From the NCBI GenBank assembly GCA_020632885.1, contig JACKEQ010000034.1, positions 1 through 55,406 on the forward strand: a stretch of DNA of 55,406 nucleotides. Reading direction: 5' to 3'. Below are positions 15,261 through 23,196 of the stretch, one piece after another. The notes below the pieces were generated by a model, which saw nothing but the letters and a program-made list of their open reading frames with translations, did no database searches and was not told where the DNA came from. This stretch comes from Alphaproteobacteria bacterium. Its GTDB lineage: Bacteria > Myxococcota_A > UBA796 > GCA-2862545. The translations under genes and the position numbers were made by a program. Each line of letters starts with the position of its first letter. Position 1 is the stretch's first letter.

Positions 15261-18064
15261 GCGACCTCTTCCCGTTCGCGCTGGAGCGTCCGGATCTCCT
15301 GATCCTCGGTGTGCTCGCCCTCCCGATCGTGGCGCTCGCGTTCTGGTCGCGCCGCAAGCTCTCGCTGCGCCGCCGCCTCCTGGTGCTCGGGCTGCGGCTG
15401 GCGCTGCTCGCGACCCTCGTGCTGGCCGTGTCCGGGCTCACGTTCCTCCAGGCCGTGGACGCGCTCGGGGTCGTGTTCGTCGTCGACCGGAGCGCGTCGG
15501 TCGGGGGTTCCGGGCAGGCCCAGGCCAAGGCGTTCATCGAGGCGGCCCTCGAGCACCAGGCCCCCGACGACCGCGCAGGCATCGTGGTGTTCGGGGCGGA
15601 CGCCGTCGTGGAGGCCGAGCCCACCGCACAGCTCGGGTTCCACGGTGTGGAGGCCGTGCCCTCCCCGCACCAGACCGACATCGCGGGCGGCCTGCGGCTC
15701 GCCACGGCCCTCCTGCCCTCCGACCGTGCCCGACGGCTCGTGGTGCTCACGGACGGCGAGCAGACCCGGGGCGATGCGGCGGCCCAGGCGCTCCTCACGG
15801 CCGGCGACGACCTCACCCTGTCCGTCGTTGCCCTCGGCGGCGACGATGGTCCCGACGTGTTGCTGGAGGACCTCCTGGCCCCCGCGCGGGTCGACGAGGG
15901 CGCGCCCTTCGACGTGCGCGTGGTGCTCGGGGCGGACGCGCCGGCGGACGGCAGCCTGCGGCTCTACCGCAACGACGAGTACCTGGGCGAGATGCCCGTC
16001 ACACTCGACGGAGACGGGCGCTCGAAGGTGCTCACGTTCCGCCAGGAGGCCCGGAAGGCCGGGCTCTACCGCTTCCGGGCGACGTTCGAGGCGCGCGACA
16101 GCGCCATGGACAGCCAGCCCCAGAACAACCAGGTCATGACGACGGTGCAGGTCACGGGCCGGCCGCGCGTCCTGATCGCCGACAGCGAGCCCGATGCCGC
16201 GAGGCCGCTGGCCACGGTGCTCCGCGGGGAGGGCCTGGACGTGGAGGTCGTGGCTCCCGCGGCGTTCCCGCCCGGCCTCGCGGAGCTCCGCCCCTACGCC
16301 GCCGTCTTCCTCTCGGACGTCCCGGCCTTCGCGCTGTCCACGCGTCAGCAGAAGGCGCTCCAGACCTACGTGCGCGACCTCGGGCGCGGGCTCGTCATGG
16401 TCGGTGGGCCCAACAGCTTCGGCGTGGGCGGCTACTACCACACCCCCGTCGAGGAGACCCTCCCGGTGGGGATGGACATCGAGGACAAGACCCGCTTCCC
16501 GAAGCTCGGGATGGTCCACGCCATCGACAAGTCCTGCTCGATGGGCGGAGGGGCCGGCAGCAAGCTCTTCCTGGCCAAGGAGGCCGCGCTCCAGACCGTC
16601 GACCTCCTCTCCGAGTCCGACATGCTCGGCATCATCGGCTTCGACGGGGCCGCGAGCTTCATCGTCCCGCTGCAGGAGCTGCACGACAAGCAGAAGGTCA
16701 TCGACGACGTCGCGAGCATCCGGCCCGGCGGCGGCACCGACATCTACCCGGCCCTGGACCGTGCCATCCAGGCCCTCCGCGAGTCGGACGCGGCCCTGAA
16801 GCACATCATCCTGCTCTCAGACGGCGACACCAGCCCCGGCGCCTACCAGCCCCTCATCCAGAACGCCTTCCGGAACGACCGGATCACGCTGACGTCCATC
16901 GGCATCGGCACCGACAGCGACCGGCAGACGATGGAGGAGTTCGCCCGCTGGGGAGGTGGCAACTACTACCTGGTGACCGACGCGAGCGCGATCCCCGCCA
17001 TCTTCACGCGCGAGACCCTCCTCGCCACCCGCGAGTTCCTCAAGGAGGAGGACGTGCACGCCCAGCGCAACGGCGTCAGCGAGCTCGTGGCGGGCCTGCG
17101 CACCGAGGCGATGCCCGTGTTGCACGGGTACGTGGTCACCACGCCGAAGGAGCGGGCCACCGTGCCGCTCGTGCTCCCCGCCGACGAGCACGAGGATCCC
17201 CTGCTGGCCCACTGGCGCTACGGGCTCGGACGGTCCGTGGCCTGGACGAGCGACGCCCGGGGACGCTGGGCGAGCGAGTGGGTCGGCAAGCCCGCGTACA
17301 CGCAGCTCTGGGGCCAGATCGCGCGCTGGGTCGTGGCGCGCGGGGGCGACGAGGGGCTCCAGCTCGAGACGACCATCCGGGAGGGCCGCCTGGAGGTCAC
17401 CGTGGACGCCTTCGACGACGGGGGCGGCTTCCGGAACTTCCTCGCCGGCGAAGGGCGCATCGTGGCCCCCGACCTCACCGTGCACACCGTGGAGCTGAAG
17501 CAGGTCGCCCCGGGACGCTATGCGGCGTCCATGCCCGTCGACCAGGACGGCAGCTGGCTCGTGGGCATCAGCCTCTCCAAGGGCGGCGACCTCGTGGGGC
17601 AGGCCGTGGAGGAGGCCGTGCAGCCCTACAGCCCGGAGTACCGCAGCAAGGGTGCCGGCACCGGGCTGATCGCGGAGCTCGCCCGGGTCGGTCGGGGCGC
17701 CGTGATCACCGATCCCGCCGAGGTCTTCACGCGACCGCCCGTGGCCCGGAAGATCCCGCATCCCCTCTGGCCCTGGCTCATGGGGCTCGCCGCCCTGCTG
17801 CTCGTGATCGACATCGCCGCTCGCCGCCTCGCCTTCGGCACGGGTCCCGCCTCCGCGATCACCCGGCCGGCCGCGGCTCCCGCGCGCTGGCAGTTCCAGC
17901 GGAAGGCCGCGGCTGCCCCCCGCAGCGCGCCTGCCGAGGTGGTGGAGCCCGAGGCCCCGCCCGCCGAGCCTGCCGCGCAGGTGGATCCGGCGTCCTACGC
18001 GGGCCGCCTGCTCGCAGCCCGGAAGAAGGCCCGGCACAAGATCGACGACGGAGACGACGCATGA
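15257..18064 (+). CDS. membrane protein with two vWA domains flanking a GATase-like domain
   Basis: 935 residues. Two membrane spans (about 13-30 and 41-63), a first vWA domain with MIDAS DRSAS at 77-81, a beta-rich domain, and a class-I glutamine-amidotransferase-like domain near 305-410 (starting VLIADSEPDAARPL, with VMVGGPNSFG). A second vWA domain has MIDAS DKSCS at 424-428, then LLSDGDTSPG. A C-terminal span lies near 835-857, followed by a Pro/Ala/Glu-rich cytosolic tail. The GATase-like part shows no obvious catalytic Cys, so it is probably a binding fold. Coupled by 4-nt overlaps to its neighbours. Confidence 0.85.
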   Translation: MSDLFPFALERPDLLILGVLALPIVALAFWSRRKLSLRRRLLVLGLRLALLATLVLAVSGLTFLQAVDALGVVFVVDRSASVGGSGQAQAKAFIEAALEHQAPDDRAGIVVFGADAVVEAEPTAQLGFHGVEAVPSPHQTDIAGGLRLATALLPSDRARRLVVLTDGEQTRGDAAAQALLTAGDDLTLSVVALGGDDGPDVLLEDLLAPARVDEGAPFDVRVVLGADAPADGSLRLYRNDEYLGEMPVTLDGDGRSKVLTFRQEARKAGLYRFRATFEARDSAMDSQPQNNQVMTTVQVTGRPRVLIADSEPDAARPLATVLRGEGLDVEVVAPAAFPPGLAELRPYAAVFLSDVPAFALSTRQQKALQTYVRDLGRGLVMVGGPNSFGVGGYYHTPVEETLPVGMDIEDKTRFPKLGMVHAIDKSCSMGGGAGSKLFLAKEAALQTVDLLSESDMLGIIGFDGAASFIVPLQELHDKQKVIDDVASIRPGGGTDIYPALDRAIQALRESDAALKHIILLSDGDTSPGAYQPLIQNAFRNDRITLTSIGIGTDSDRQTMEEFARWGGGNYYLVTDASAIPAIFTRETLLATREFLKEEDVHAQRNGVSELVAGLRTEAMPVLHGYVVTTPKERATVPLVLPADEHEDPLLAHWRYGLGRSVAWTSDARGRWASEWVGKPAYTQLWGQIARWVVARGGDEGLQLETTIREGRLEVTVDAFDDGGGFRNFLAGEGRIVAPDLTVHTVELKQVAPGRYAASMPVDQDGSWLVGISLSKGGDLVGQAVEEAVQPYSPEYRSKGAGTGLIAELARVGRGAVITDPAEVFTRPPVARKIPHPLWPWLMGLAALLLVIDIAARRLAFGTGPASAITRPAAAPARWQFQRKAAAAPRSAPAEVVEPEAPPAEPAAQVDPASYAGRLLAARKKARHKIDDGDDA

Positions 18065-21000
18065 TCGCACGGGCCCTCGCCCAGCTCGACGGGGTGGCGA
18101 GCTCCGCCATCCTCATGCGGGAGGCCGCCCGGACCTCGCGCCGCTGGCAGACCTACGCCGCGCGGACGGGCTTCTCCGGCGCCCTGTTCGGCGTGCTCCT
18201 GCTGGGCATCTGGTCTTTCATGAACGCGGGCACGGACCCCGCCGACATGGGCTGGATGGGCCGGGCCATCTTCATCGCCTTCAGCACGGTGATGCTGCTG
18301 CTCGCGTGCACCCTGGCGCCGCTCATGACCAGCGCCGCGATGATCGAGGAGGCGGAGGACCGCACGCTCGAGATGCTCATCCTCTCCGAGCTGACACCTT
18401 CCCGGATCCTCATGGGCAAGGTGCTCTCGCGCATCCTCCTGCTCATCACCGTGGTGTTCGGGGCGCTCCCGGTGCTCGCGATGGTCGTCACGCTCGGCGG
18501 CGTGGCGCCCCACCAGGTCGTCGCGGTCGTGGTGCACGCGCTCGTGGCCATCGTGCTCACGGGCTCCCTGGGCGCCTTCTACGGCCTGTTCACCCGCTCG
18601 CCGATGCTGGCGATGCTCGCGAGCGTCTCGTACGCCGTGGTGGCCTTCCTGCTGTTCCCGGGCGGCTACATCCTGTTCACCGCCAAGCCCCAGCACGCCG
18701 CGCACTTCTCGCTGTTCGCGGGGCCCGCCACGCAGGACTGGTCGGCCCTGATCTCCCCGTTGTCTTACGTGCCGAGCCTCGTGCTCCTGTTCGTCATCGG
18801 CACGCGCCTGTTCGAGCTCCGGATCAGCAACGCCGACATCCGCACGGCCTTCGCCGCCGAGACCTGGGGCACGCGGCGGTTCGTCATCGCCAGCGTGGTG
18901 GCGTTCTGCTGCGGGTTCCTCGTGCTGCCCGCCTCCGCGATGCTCTACGGCGTGCGGCTGGCCGACGGGTCCAGCGTGCCCGCGCGGATCGTCGTGTTCG
19001 GCAGCGCCACCGTCGTCTGGGCGTGGGCCACGCTCCTCATGACGTTGCTCTCCTGGGTCCTCCTGCGGGTCGGGGTGGACGTCGTGGACGCGCTGGACGC
19101 CATCCTCGGCGGCCGTGACAAGCGCGAGGAGGAGCGTATCGAGGCGCACGTGTGGGGCAACCCCGTCGCGTGGCGGGAGGCCCGGCCCGCCGCGTGGGCC
19201 GCGAACGGCATGCCCCTGCTGGTCACCTGGCTCCTGCTGATGCTCGGCATGGTCCAGACCGGGTGGTGGATGATCCCGGGCGGCGCGCTCTCCATGGGCA
19301 TGCTCAACACCGCGGCCGCCCTCGGTCTGACGGTCTGGCTGTCGGCCCGCACGGTGGAGGAGGAGCGGCGCAAGGACAGCCTGAAGGTCCTGCTCACGAC
19401 CACCCTGGCCTCCTGGCGCATCCTGGCCGGCAAGGCGCTCGGGGTGGCCGTGATCACCGCACCCCTCATGGCGCTGTCGATGCCCTTCTTCGTGCTGGGG
19501 CTCCCGTACGCCTACGTGCTCGTGGAGGACCCGAGCGCCCCGAAGGGCGTCGATCTGCTCGTCCGCGGCGCGCTCACGTGGGGCTGGACCCTGCCGCTCT
19601 GGTCCGTCCTGCTCACGGGCAGCCTGCTCGTGTCGCTCTCGGTGAAGCGGTCGCGCAGCGGGTTCACCGCGGCCCTCGGGCTGCTCCTGCTCGCCCTCGG
19701 CCTGCCCACGGTGCTCGGGCGCCTGTTCGAGGACGTGTGGCTGCTCGCCACGCCGTGCAGGCTGTTCGTCCCCCCGCTGGCCGGCGGGGCGAGCACCCTG
19801 CAGTTCCTCGTGTCCGGCATCGCCTGGTCCGCCCTCGCCGGCGGCCTGTTCGTCGTCGCGAGCTACGGGCTGCGTCGCTGGATCGTGGCCGCCATGGCCG
19901 GGCTGCTCGCCCTCGGGCTCGCCTCCGCGCCCGCCAGGGCGCAGCCCATCCCGGTCCAGGACGGCTTCCAGGTGCTGGCAGAGCCCCTCGGCGAGGGCGT
20001 GGTCCGTCCGGAGCACTGGGCGGCCGTGCGCCTGAAGGTCCTCAACACCGACCGCGAGACCCGAGGTCGGGTCGTGCTCTCCGAACGCCAGGGCGACCGC
20101 CAGGTGACCTTCGAGCGCGAGGTCGACCTCCCGCAGGGCCGCAAGGACGTGGTGCTCCTCTACCAGCCCTCCACCTCCCGGGCCCAGCGCACCGTGGTCC
20201 TGGAGGCCCCGGGACGCCGCGCCGTGGCGACCTTCCAGCCGAAGCCCGCGTACGATCAGGACGCCACGGTGGCCGTGCTGGGCACCGACCTCCTCGGTCT
20301 GCAGCTCCTCCGCACCACCTGGGGCGGAGGCATCCCCGGACGCAGGCTGCGCGAGCGGGTCGACAGCCGTGACGTCCGCGCCGGCCTCGTGGAGCCCGGC
20401 ACCCTCCCGCGCCACGCAGCCGCCTGGGAGGGCTTCGACCAGCTCGTGTGGCCAGGCGCCGACCCCAGCGCCCTCGACCCCGCCCAGCTGACCGCCATCA
20501 CCCACTGGGTCGCAGACGGCGGGCACCTCGTGCTCACCGTGGCGGAGAACGTCACGGCACTGCGGGGCACGCCCCTCGCGGACCTGCTGCCCATCGACCT
20601 CGAGCGCACCGAGGACCGGACCGACCTGGGCCCGCTCGGACGCTGGGCACCCCCACCCGGCGTGCTCCCCGTCGCCGTGGGCCGGGAGCGTCGCACGGCG
20701 GACCGGCAGGTGTTCACCCTGCTGGCCTCCCACGAGGGCGCGCCGCTGTGGGTCACGGGCACCTGGGGGCTCGGCACGGTGAGCGTGCTCACCTTCGACC
20801 CGCGCCAGCTCGGGAAGGGCCTGGAGGGCCTCTGGCGCGACGTGCTGCACCTCCCGCAGGCATCCGGCGCCCCGCGCGCCCCGCTGGACGGAGTGGCCTG
20901 GGGGCCCGACGGCACGCCCCAGCCGATCGAGCTCCCCCGCGAGGCGCTCGAGATCGCGCTGCAGTCGGACCTCACCGCACTCCACAACGGCACGACGCCG

Positions 21001-21921
21001 GGAGACTTCCAGATCTCCCGCGCCAGCCCCGAGTTCACCGAGAACCACGACCAGCAGGTGCGCGAGTGGCTCGCCGACATCCCCGGCGTGGCGCCGCTGC
21101 CCATCGAGTGGCTGCTCGTGTTCTCGGGCCTCTACCTGTTCGTCATCGGCCCCCTCGACGCGATCGTCCTCCGGATGCTGCGTCGGGAGCCGTGGACCTG
21201 GGTCACCTTCCCCGTCACCATCGTCGTGTTCAGCACCGTCGCCCTCGTGGGCACCGCGTGGATCAAGGGCAGCCAGGCTGTCGTGAGCACGCTCGAGCGG
21301 GTGGACCTGCTGCCGGGGACCGGGCTCTGGCGAGGTCACACCGACCTCGCCGTGTTCGCCACCGAGCGCACGCGCATCGGGATGCAGGGGCCCGCGGAGG
21401 ACGCCGTGGCCTGGCCGTGGTCGGGCTACCTCGACGACTCGGGGGCCACCGCGGGGCTCGGGCCGGGGGTGGCGACCTGGACGGCCGAGACCTGGACCCT
21501 CGGCTACGCGCGCACACGCTGGATCGCGCCCGCCCCCGGCACCGTCACCCTCACCCGCACACCCGATGGGCTCGTGGTGACGAACCTGTTCGACTTCCCG
21601 CTCCACGACGTGGAGGTCGTGGCGCCCGGCGAGGGTCCGGAGGTCTACGACGTGGGGCCCATCGGGCCCGGCCAGAGGGCCGTCGTGGGCCAGGTGGCTC
21701 GCGGGATCTCCGACGGCACCGGCCCGCTCGACATCCTCCGCCGCACGTTCTGGGACGCCCCACCGGACGGCGAGGGGTACCTCTCGGTGGACGCGCAGTC
21801 CTACGTCGTGCTTGCCTCCGTCGACCCCATCGCGCCGCCTCCCCTGGCCGGCGTCCGCCCGAAGCACCGCAGGATGAGCGTGCTCCGGATCCCCATCCGC
21901 ACCGTTGGAGAGTCCCCGTGA
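18061..21921 (+). CDS. ABC-2-type permease fused to an exported domain
   Basis: 1,286 residues, far larger than an ordinary ABC-2 permease. The first about 600 residues contain two permease-like halves with about a dozen hydrophobic segments; each half has an ABC-2-type motif (EEAEDRTLEMLILSELTPSR; VEEERRKDSLKVLLTTTLAS). Residues about 605-630 form a perfect Sec-type signal peptide (RR, hydrophobic core, ASAPARA before QP). The remaining 650 residues are beta-rich and GATase/GldG-like, with two more spans near 1015-1070. In-frame GTG 19885 and ATG 19894 lie at the junction, so a second internal start is possible. GTGA overlap with the ATPase gene. Confidence 0.8.
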   Translation: MIARALAQLDGVASSAILMREAARTSRRWQTYAARTGFSGALFGVLLLGIWSFMNAGTDPADMGWMGRAIFIAFSTVMLLLACTLAPLMTSAAMIEEAEDRTLEMLILSELTPSRILMGKVLSRILLLITVVFGALPVLAMVVTLGGVAPHQVVAVVVHALVAIVLTGSLGAFYGLFTRSPMLAMLASVSYAVVAFLLFPGGYILFTAKPQHAAHFSLFAGPATQDWSALISPLSYVPSLVLLFVIGTRLFELRISNADIRTAFAAETWGTRRFVIASVVAFCCGFLVLPASAMLYGVRLADGSSVPARIVVFGSATVVWAWATLLMTLLSWVLLRVGVDVVDALDAILGGRDKREEERIEAHVWGNPVAWREARPAAWAANGMPLLVTWLLLMLGMVQTGWWMIPGGALSMGMLNTAAALGLTVWLSARTVEEERRKDSLKVLLTTTLASWRILAGKALGVAVITAPLMALSMPFFVLGLPYAYVLVEDPSAPKGVDLLVRGALTWGWTLPLWSVLLTGSLLVSLSVKRSRSGFTAALGLLLLALGLPTVLGRLFEDVWLLATPCRLFVPPLAGGASTLQFLVSGIAWSALAGGLFVVASYGLRRWIVAAMAGLLALGLASAPARAQPIPVQDGFQVLAEPLGEGVVRPEHWAAVRLKVLNTDRETRGRVVLSERQGDRQVTFEREVDLPQGRKDVVLLYQPSTSRAQRTVVLEAPGRRAVATFQPKPAYDQDATVAVLGTDLLGLQLLRTTWGGGIPGRRLRERVDSRDVRAGLVEPGTLPRHAAAWEGFDQLVWPGADPSALDPAQLTAITHWVADGGHLVLTVAENVTALRGTPLADLLPIDLERTEDRTDLGPLGRWAPPPGVLPVAVGRERRTADRQVFTLLASHEGAPLWVTGTWGLGTVSVLTFDPRQLGKGLEGLWRDVLHLPQASGAPRAPLDGVAWGPDGTPQPIELPREALEIALQSDLTALHNGTTPGDFQISRASPEFTENHDQQVREWLADIPGVAPLPIEWLLVFSGLYLFVIGPLDAIVLRMLRREPWTWVTFPVTIVVFSTVALVGTAWIKGSQAVVSTLERVDLLPGTGLWRGHTDLAVFATERTRIGMQGPAEDAVAWPWSGYLDDSGATAGLGPGVATWTAETWTLGYARTRWIAPAPGTVTLTRTPDGLVVTNLFDFPLHDVEVVAPGEGPEVYDVGPIGPGQRAVVGQVARGISDGTGPLDILRRTFWDAPPDGEGYLSVDAQSYVVLASVDPIAPPPLAGVRPKHRRMSVLRIPIRTVGESP

Positions 21922-22844
21922 TCGAGACCAGGGAGCTCGCGAAGACCTACGGCACCTTCGAGGCCCTGAAGGGCATCGACCTCGTGGTGGAGGAGGGCGA
22001 CGTGTTCGGCTTCATCGGCCCGAACGGCGCCGGGAAGACCACGACGATCCGCATCCTCACCACGCTGCTGGAGCCGACGTCCGGCACCGCGCGCGTCGCG
22101 GGCCACGACGTGAAGGAGGACAAGCAGTCCATCCGCAAGGTCATCGGGTACATGCCCGACAGCTTCGGCGTGTACCGCGACATGACCGTGAACGAGTACA
22201 TGCACTTCTTCGCGGCCGCCTACGGCATCCCGAACGCCGAGCGCAACACGCTGGTGGACGGGCTCCTCGACCTCACGGACCTCACCTACAAGAAGGCCGC
22301 GCTCATCGAGTCGCTCTCGCGCGGCATGCAGCAGCGGCTGGGGCTCGCCCGCACCCTCGTGCACGACCCGAAGGTCCTGGTCCTCGACGAGCCGGCGAGC
22401 GGCCTCGACCCACGGGCTCGCATCGAGATCCGCGAGATCCTCCGGGAGCTCCGGCGCATGGGCAAGACCATCCTGCTCTCGAGCCACATCCTCTCGGAGC
22501 TCCAGGAGGTCTGCACGCGGATCGGCATCCTGGAGCGCGGCGTGCTGGTCGCCCAGGGCCGCCTGGACGAGATCATCGCGTCCGCGCGGGCCGATCACGA
22601 GGTGGAGGTGCGCACCACGGACGACGCGCGGGCAGCGGTCGTGCTGCGCGAGCTGCCCGGGGTGCTGAAGGCCGAGCACGACGAGGATCGGCGGGTCGTG
22701 CGCGCCCACGTCTCCGAGGAGCTCGACCTCGCGGCCCTCACGGCCCACCTGGTGGGCCGGGACCTCGGCGTGCGCGGGCTGACGTCGCTGGACCCCACCC
22801 TGGAGGAGGTGTTCATGACGCTCACCAAGGGGCTCGTGCAGTAG
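21918..22844 (+). CDS. ABC transporter ATP-binding protein
   Basis: 308 residues. Walker A GPNGAGKTT at 34-42, a signature region LSRGMQQR (variant of LSGGQ), Walker B VLVLDEPASGLDP, and H-loop LLSSHIL. The C-terminal domain after residue 225 is typical of drug/lipid/Na exporters of the ABC-2 class (GldA, NatA, CcmA type). It supplies ATP hydrolysis for the permease encoded immediately upstream. The GTG start overlaps the permease stop (GTGA). In gliding bacteria GldA pairs with GldFG, and here the permease carries a GldG-like tail. Confidence 0.92.
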   Translation: MIETRELAKTYGTFEALKGIDLVVEEGDVFGFIGPNGAGKTTTIRILTTLLEPTSGTARVAGHDVKEDKQSIRKVIGYMPDSFGVYRDMTVNEYMHFFAAAYGIPNAERNTLVDGLLDLTDLTYKKAALIESLSRGMQQRLGLARTLVHDPKVLVLDEPASGLDPRARIEIREILRELRRMGKTILLSSHILSELQEVCTRIGILERGVLVAQGRLDEIIASARADHEVEVRTTDDARAAVVLRELPGVLKAEHDEDRRVVRAHVSEELDLAALTAHLVGRDLGVRGLTSLDPTLEEVFMTLTKGLVQ

Positions 22845-23134
22845 TGGAGCACGCCTGTCGCGCCCTCTTCGGCCTGTCAGCATGGACCCTGCGCGTGGAG
22901 GACGGTACCGCGGAGATGCGCTCCTGGCTGCTCGGCATCCCCACGCTGCGCGTGCGCTTCGCGCTGCAGGACGTCACCATGATCGGCAACGGGGAGCGCG
23001 GGGTGGTCTTCGTGATGCGCGACGGGGCGAAGCGCGTCTACCCCGGCGGGGCGACTGTGGATGGCCGCCCGTCGGCGCTGTGGATCGACCTCTCCCTGCT
23101 CCATGGCTCCGACGAGGGGGAGGATCTGGTGTAG
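22844..23134 (+). CDS. 96-residue protein of unknown function
   Basis: GTG at 22844 shares one base with the stop of the ABC ATPase gene, so it looks like the last gene of the operon. The sequence is soluble and beta-rich, with no signal peptide or membrane span; it has FALQDVTMIGNG and GAKRVYPGG near the middle and an acidic end. It may be a regulatory or PilZ-like small domain, but I do not recognise it. Codon use resembles its neighbours. Confidence 0.6.
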   Translation: MEHACRALFGLSAWTLRVEDGTAEMRSWLLGIPTLRVRFALQDVTMIGNGERGVVFVMRDGAKRVYPGGATVDGRPSALWIDLSLLHGSDEGEDLV

Positions 23135-23137
23135 GAT
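23132..23137 (+). promoter_or_regulatory. -10-like TAGGAT
   Basis: TANNNT hexamer overlapping the stop of the 96-residue gene and 59 nt upstream of the GTG start of the lipoprotein hydrolase. Confidence 0.35.
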
Positions 23138-23162
23138 CAGCGTGCGTGGAGTTGCCGCGCGC

Positions 23163-23184
23163 TTGCCTTTGCCCTTGCTCTTGC
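23163..23184 (+). repeat. hexanucleotide repeat in 5' leader
   Basis: TTGC recurs four times at exact 6-nt spacing (23163, 23169, 23175, 23181) within a pyrimidine-rich stretch, just before the ribosome binding site of the next gene. It is in frame with that gene, so a longer start would encode alternating Cys. Confidence 0.6.
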
Positions 23185-23196
23185 CCGGAGGGACCC

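Noticed and set aside
17995..21867. 1,290-codon open frame on the minus strand
   Set aside because: Antisense to the ABC permease fusion; composition is low-complexity His/Glu/Gly/Arg with no recognisable domain.
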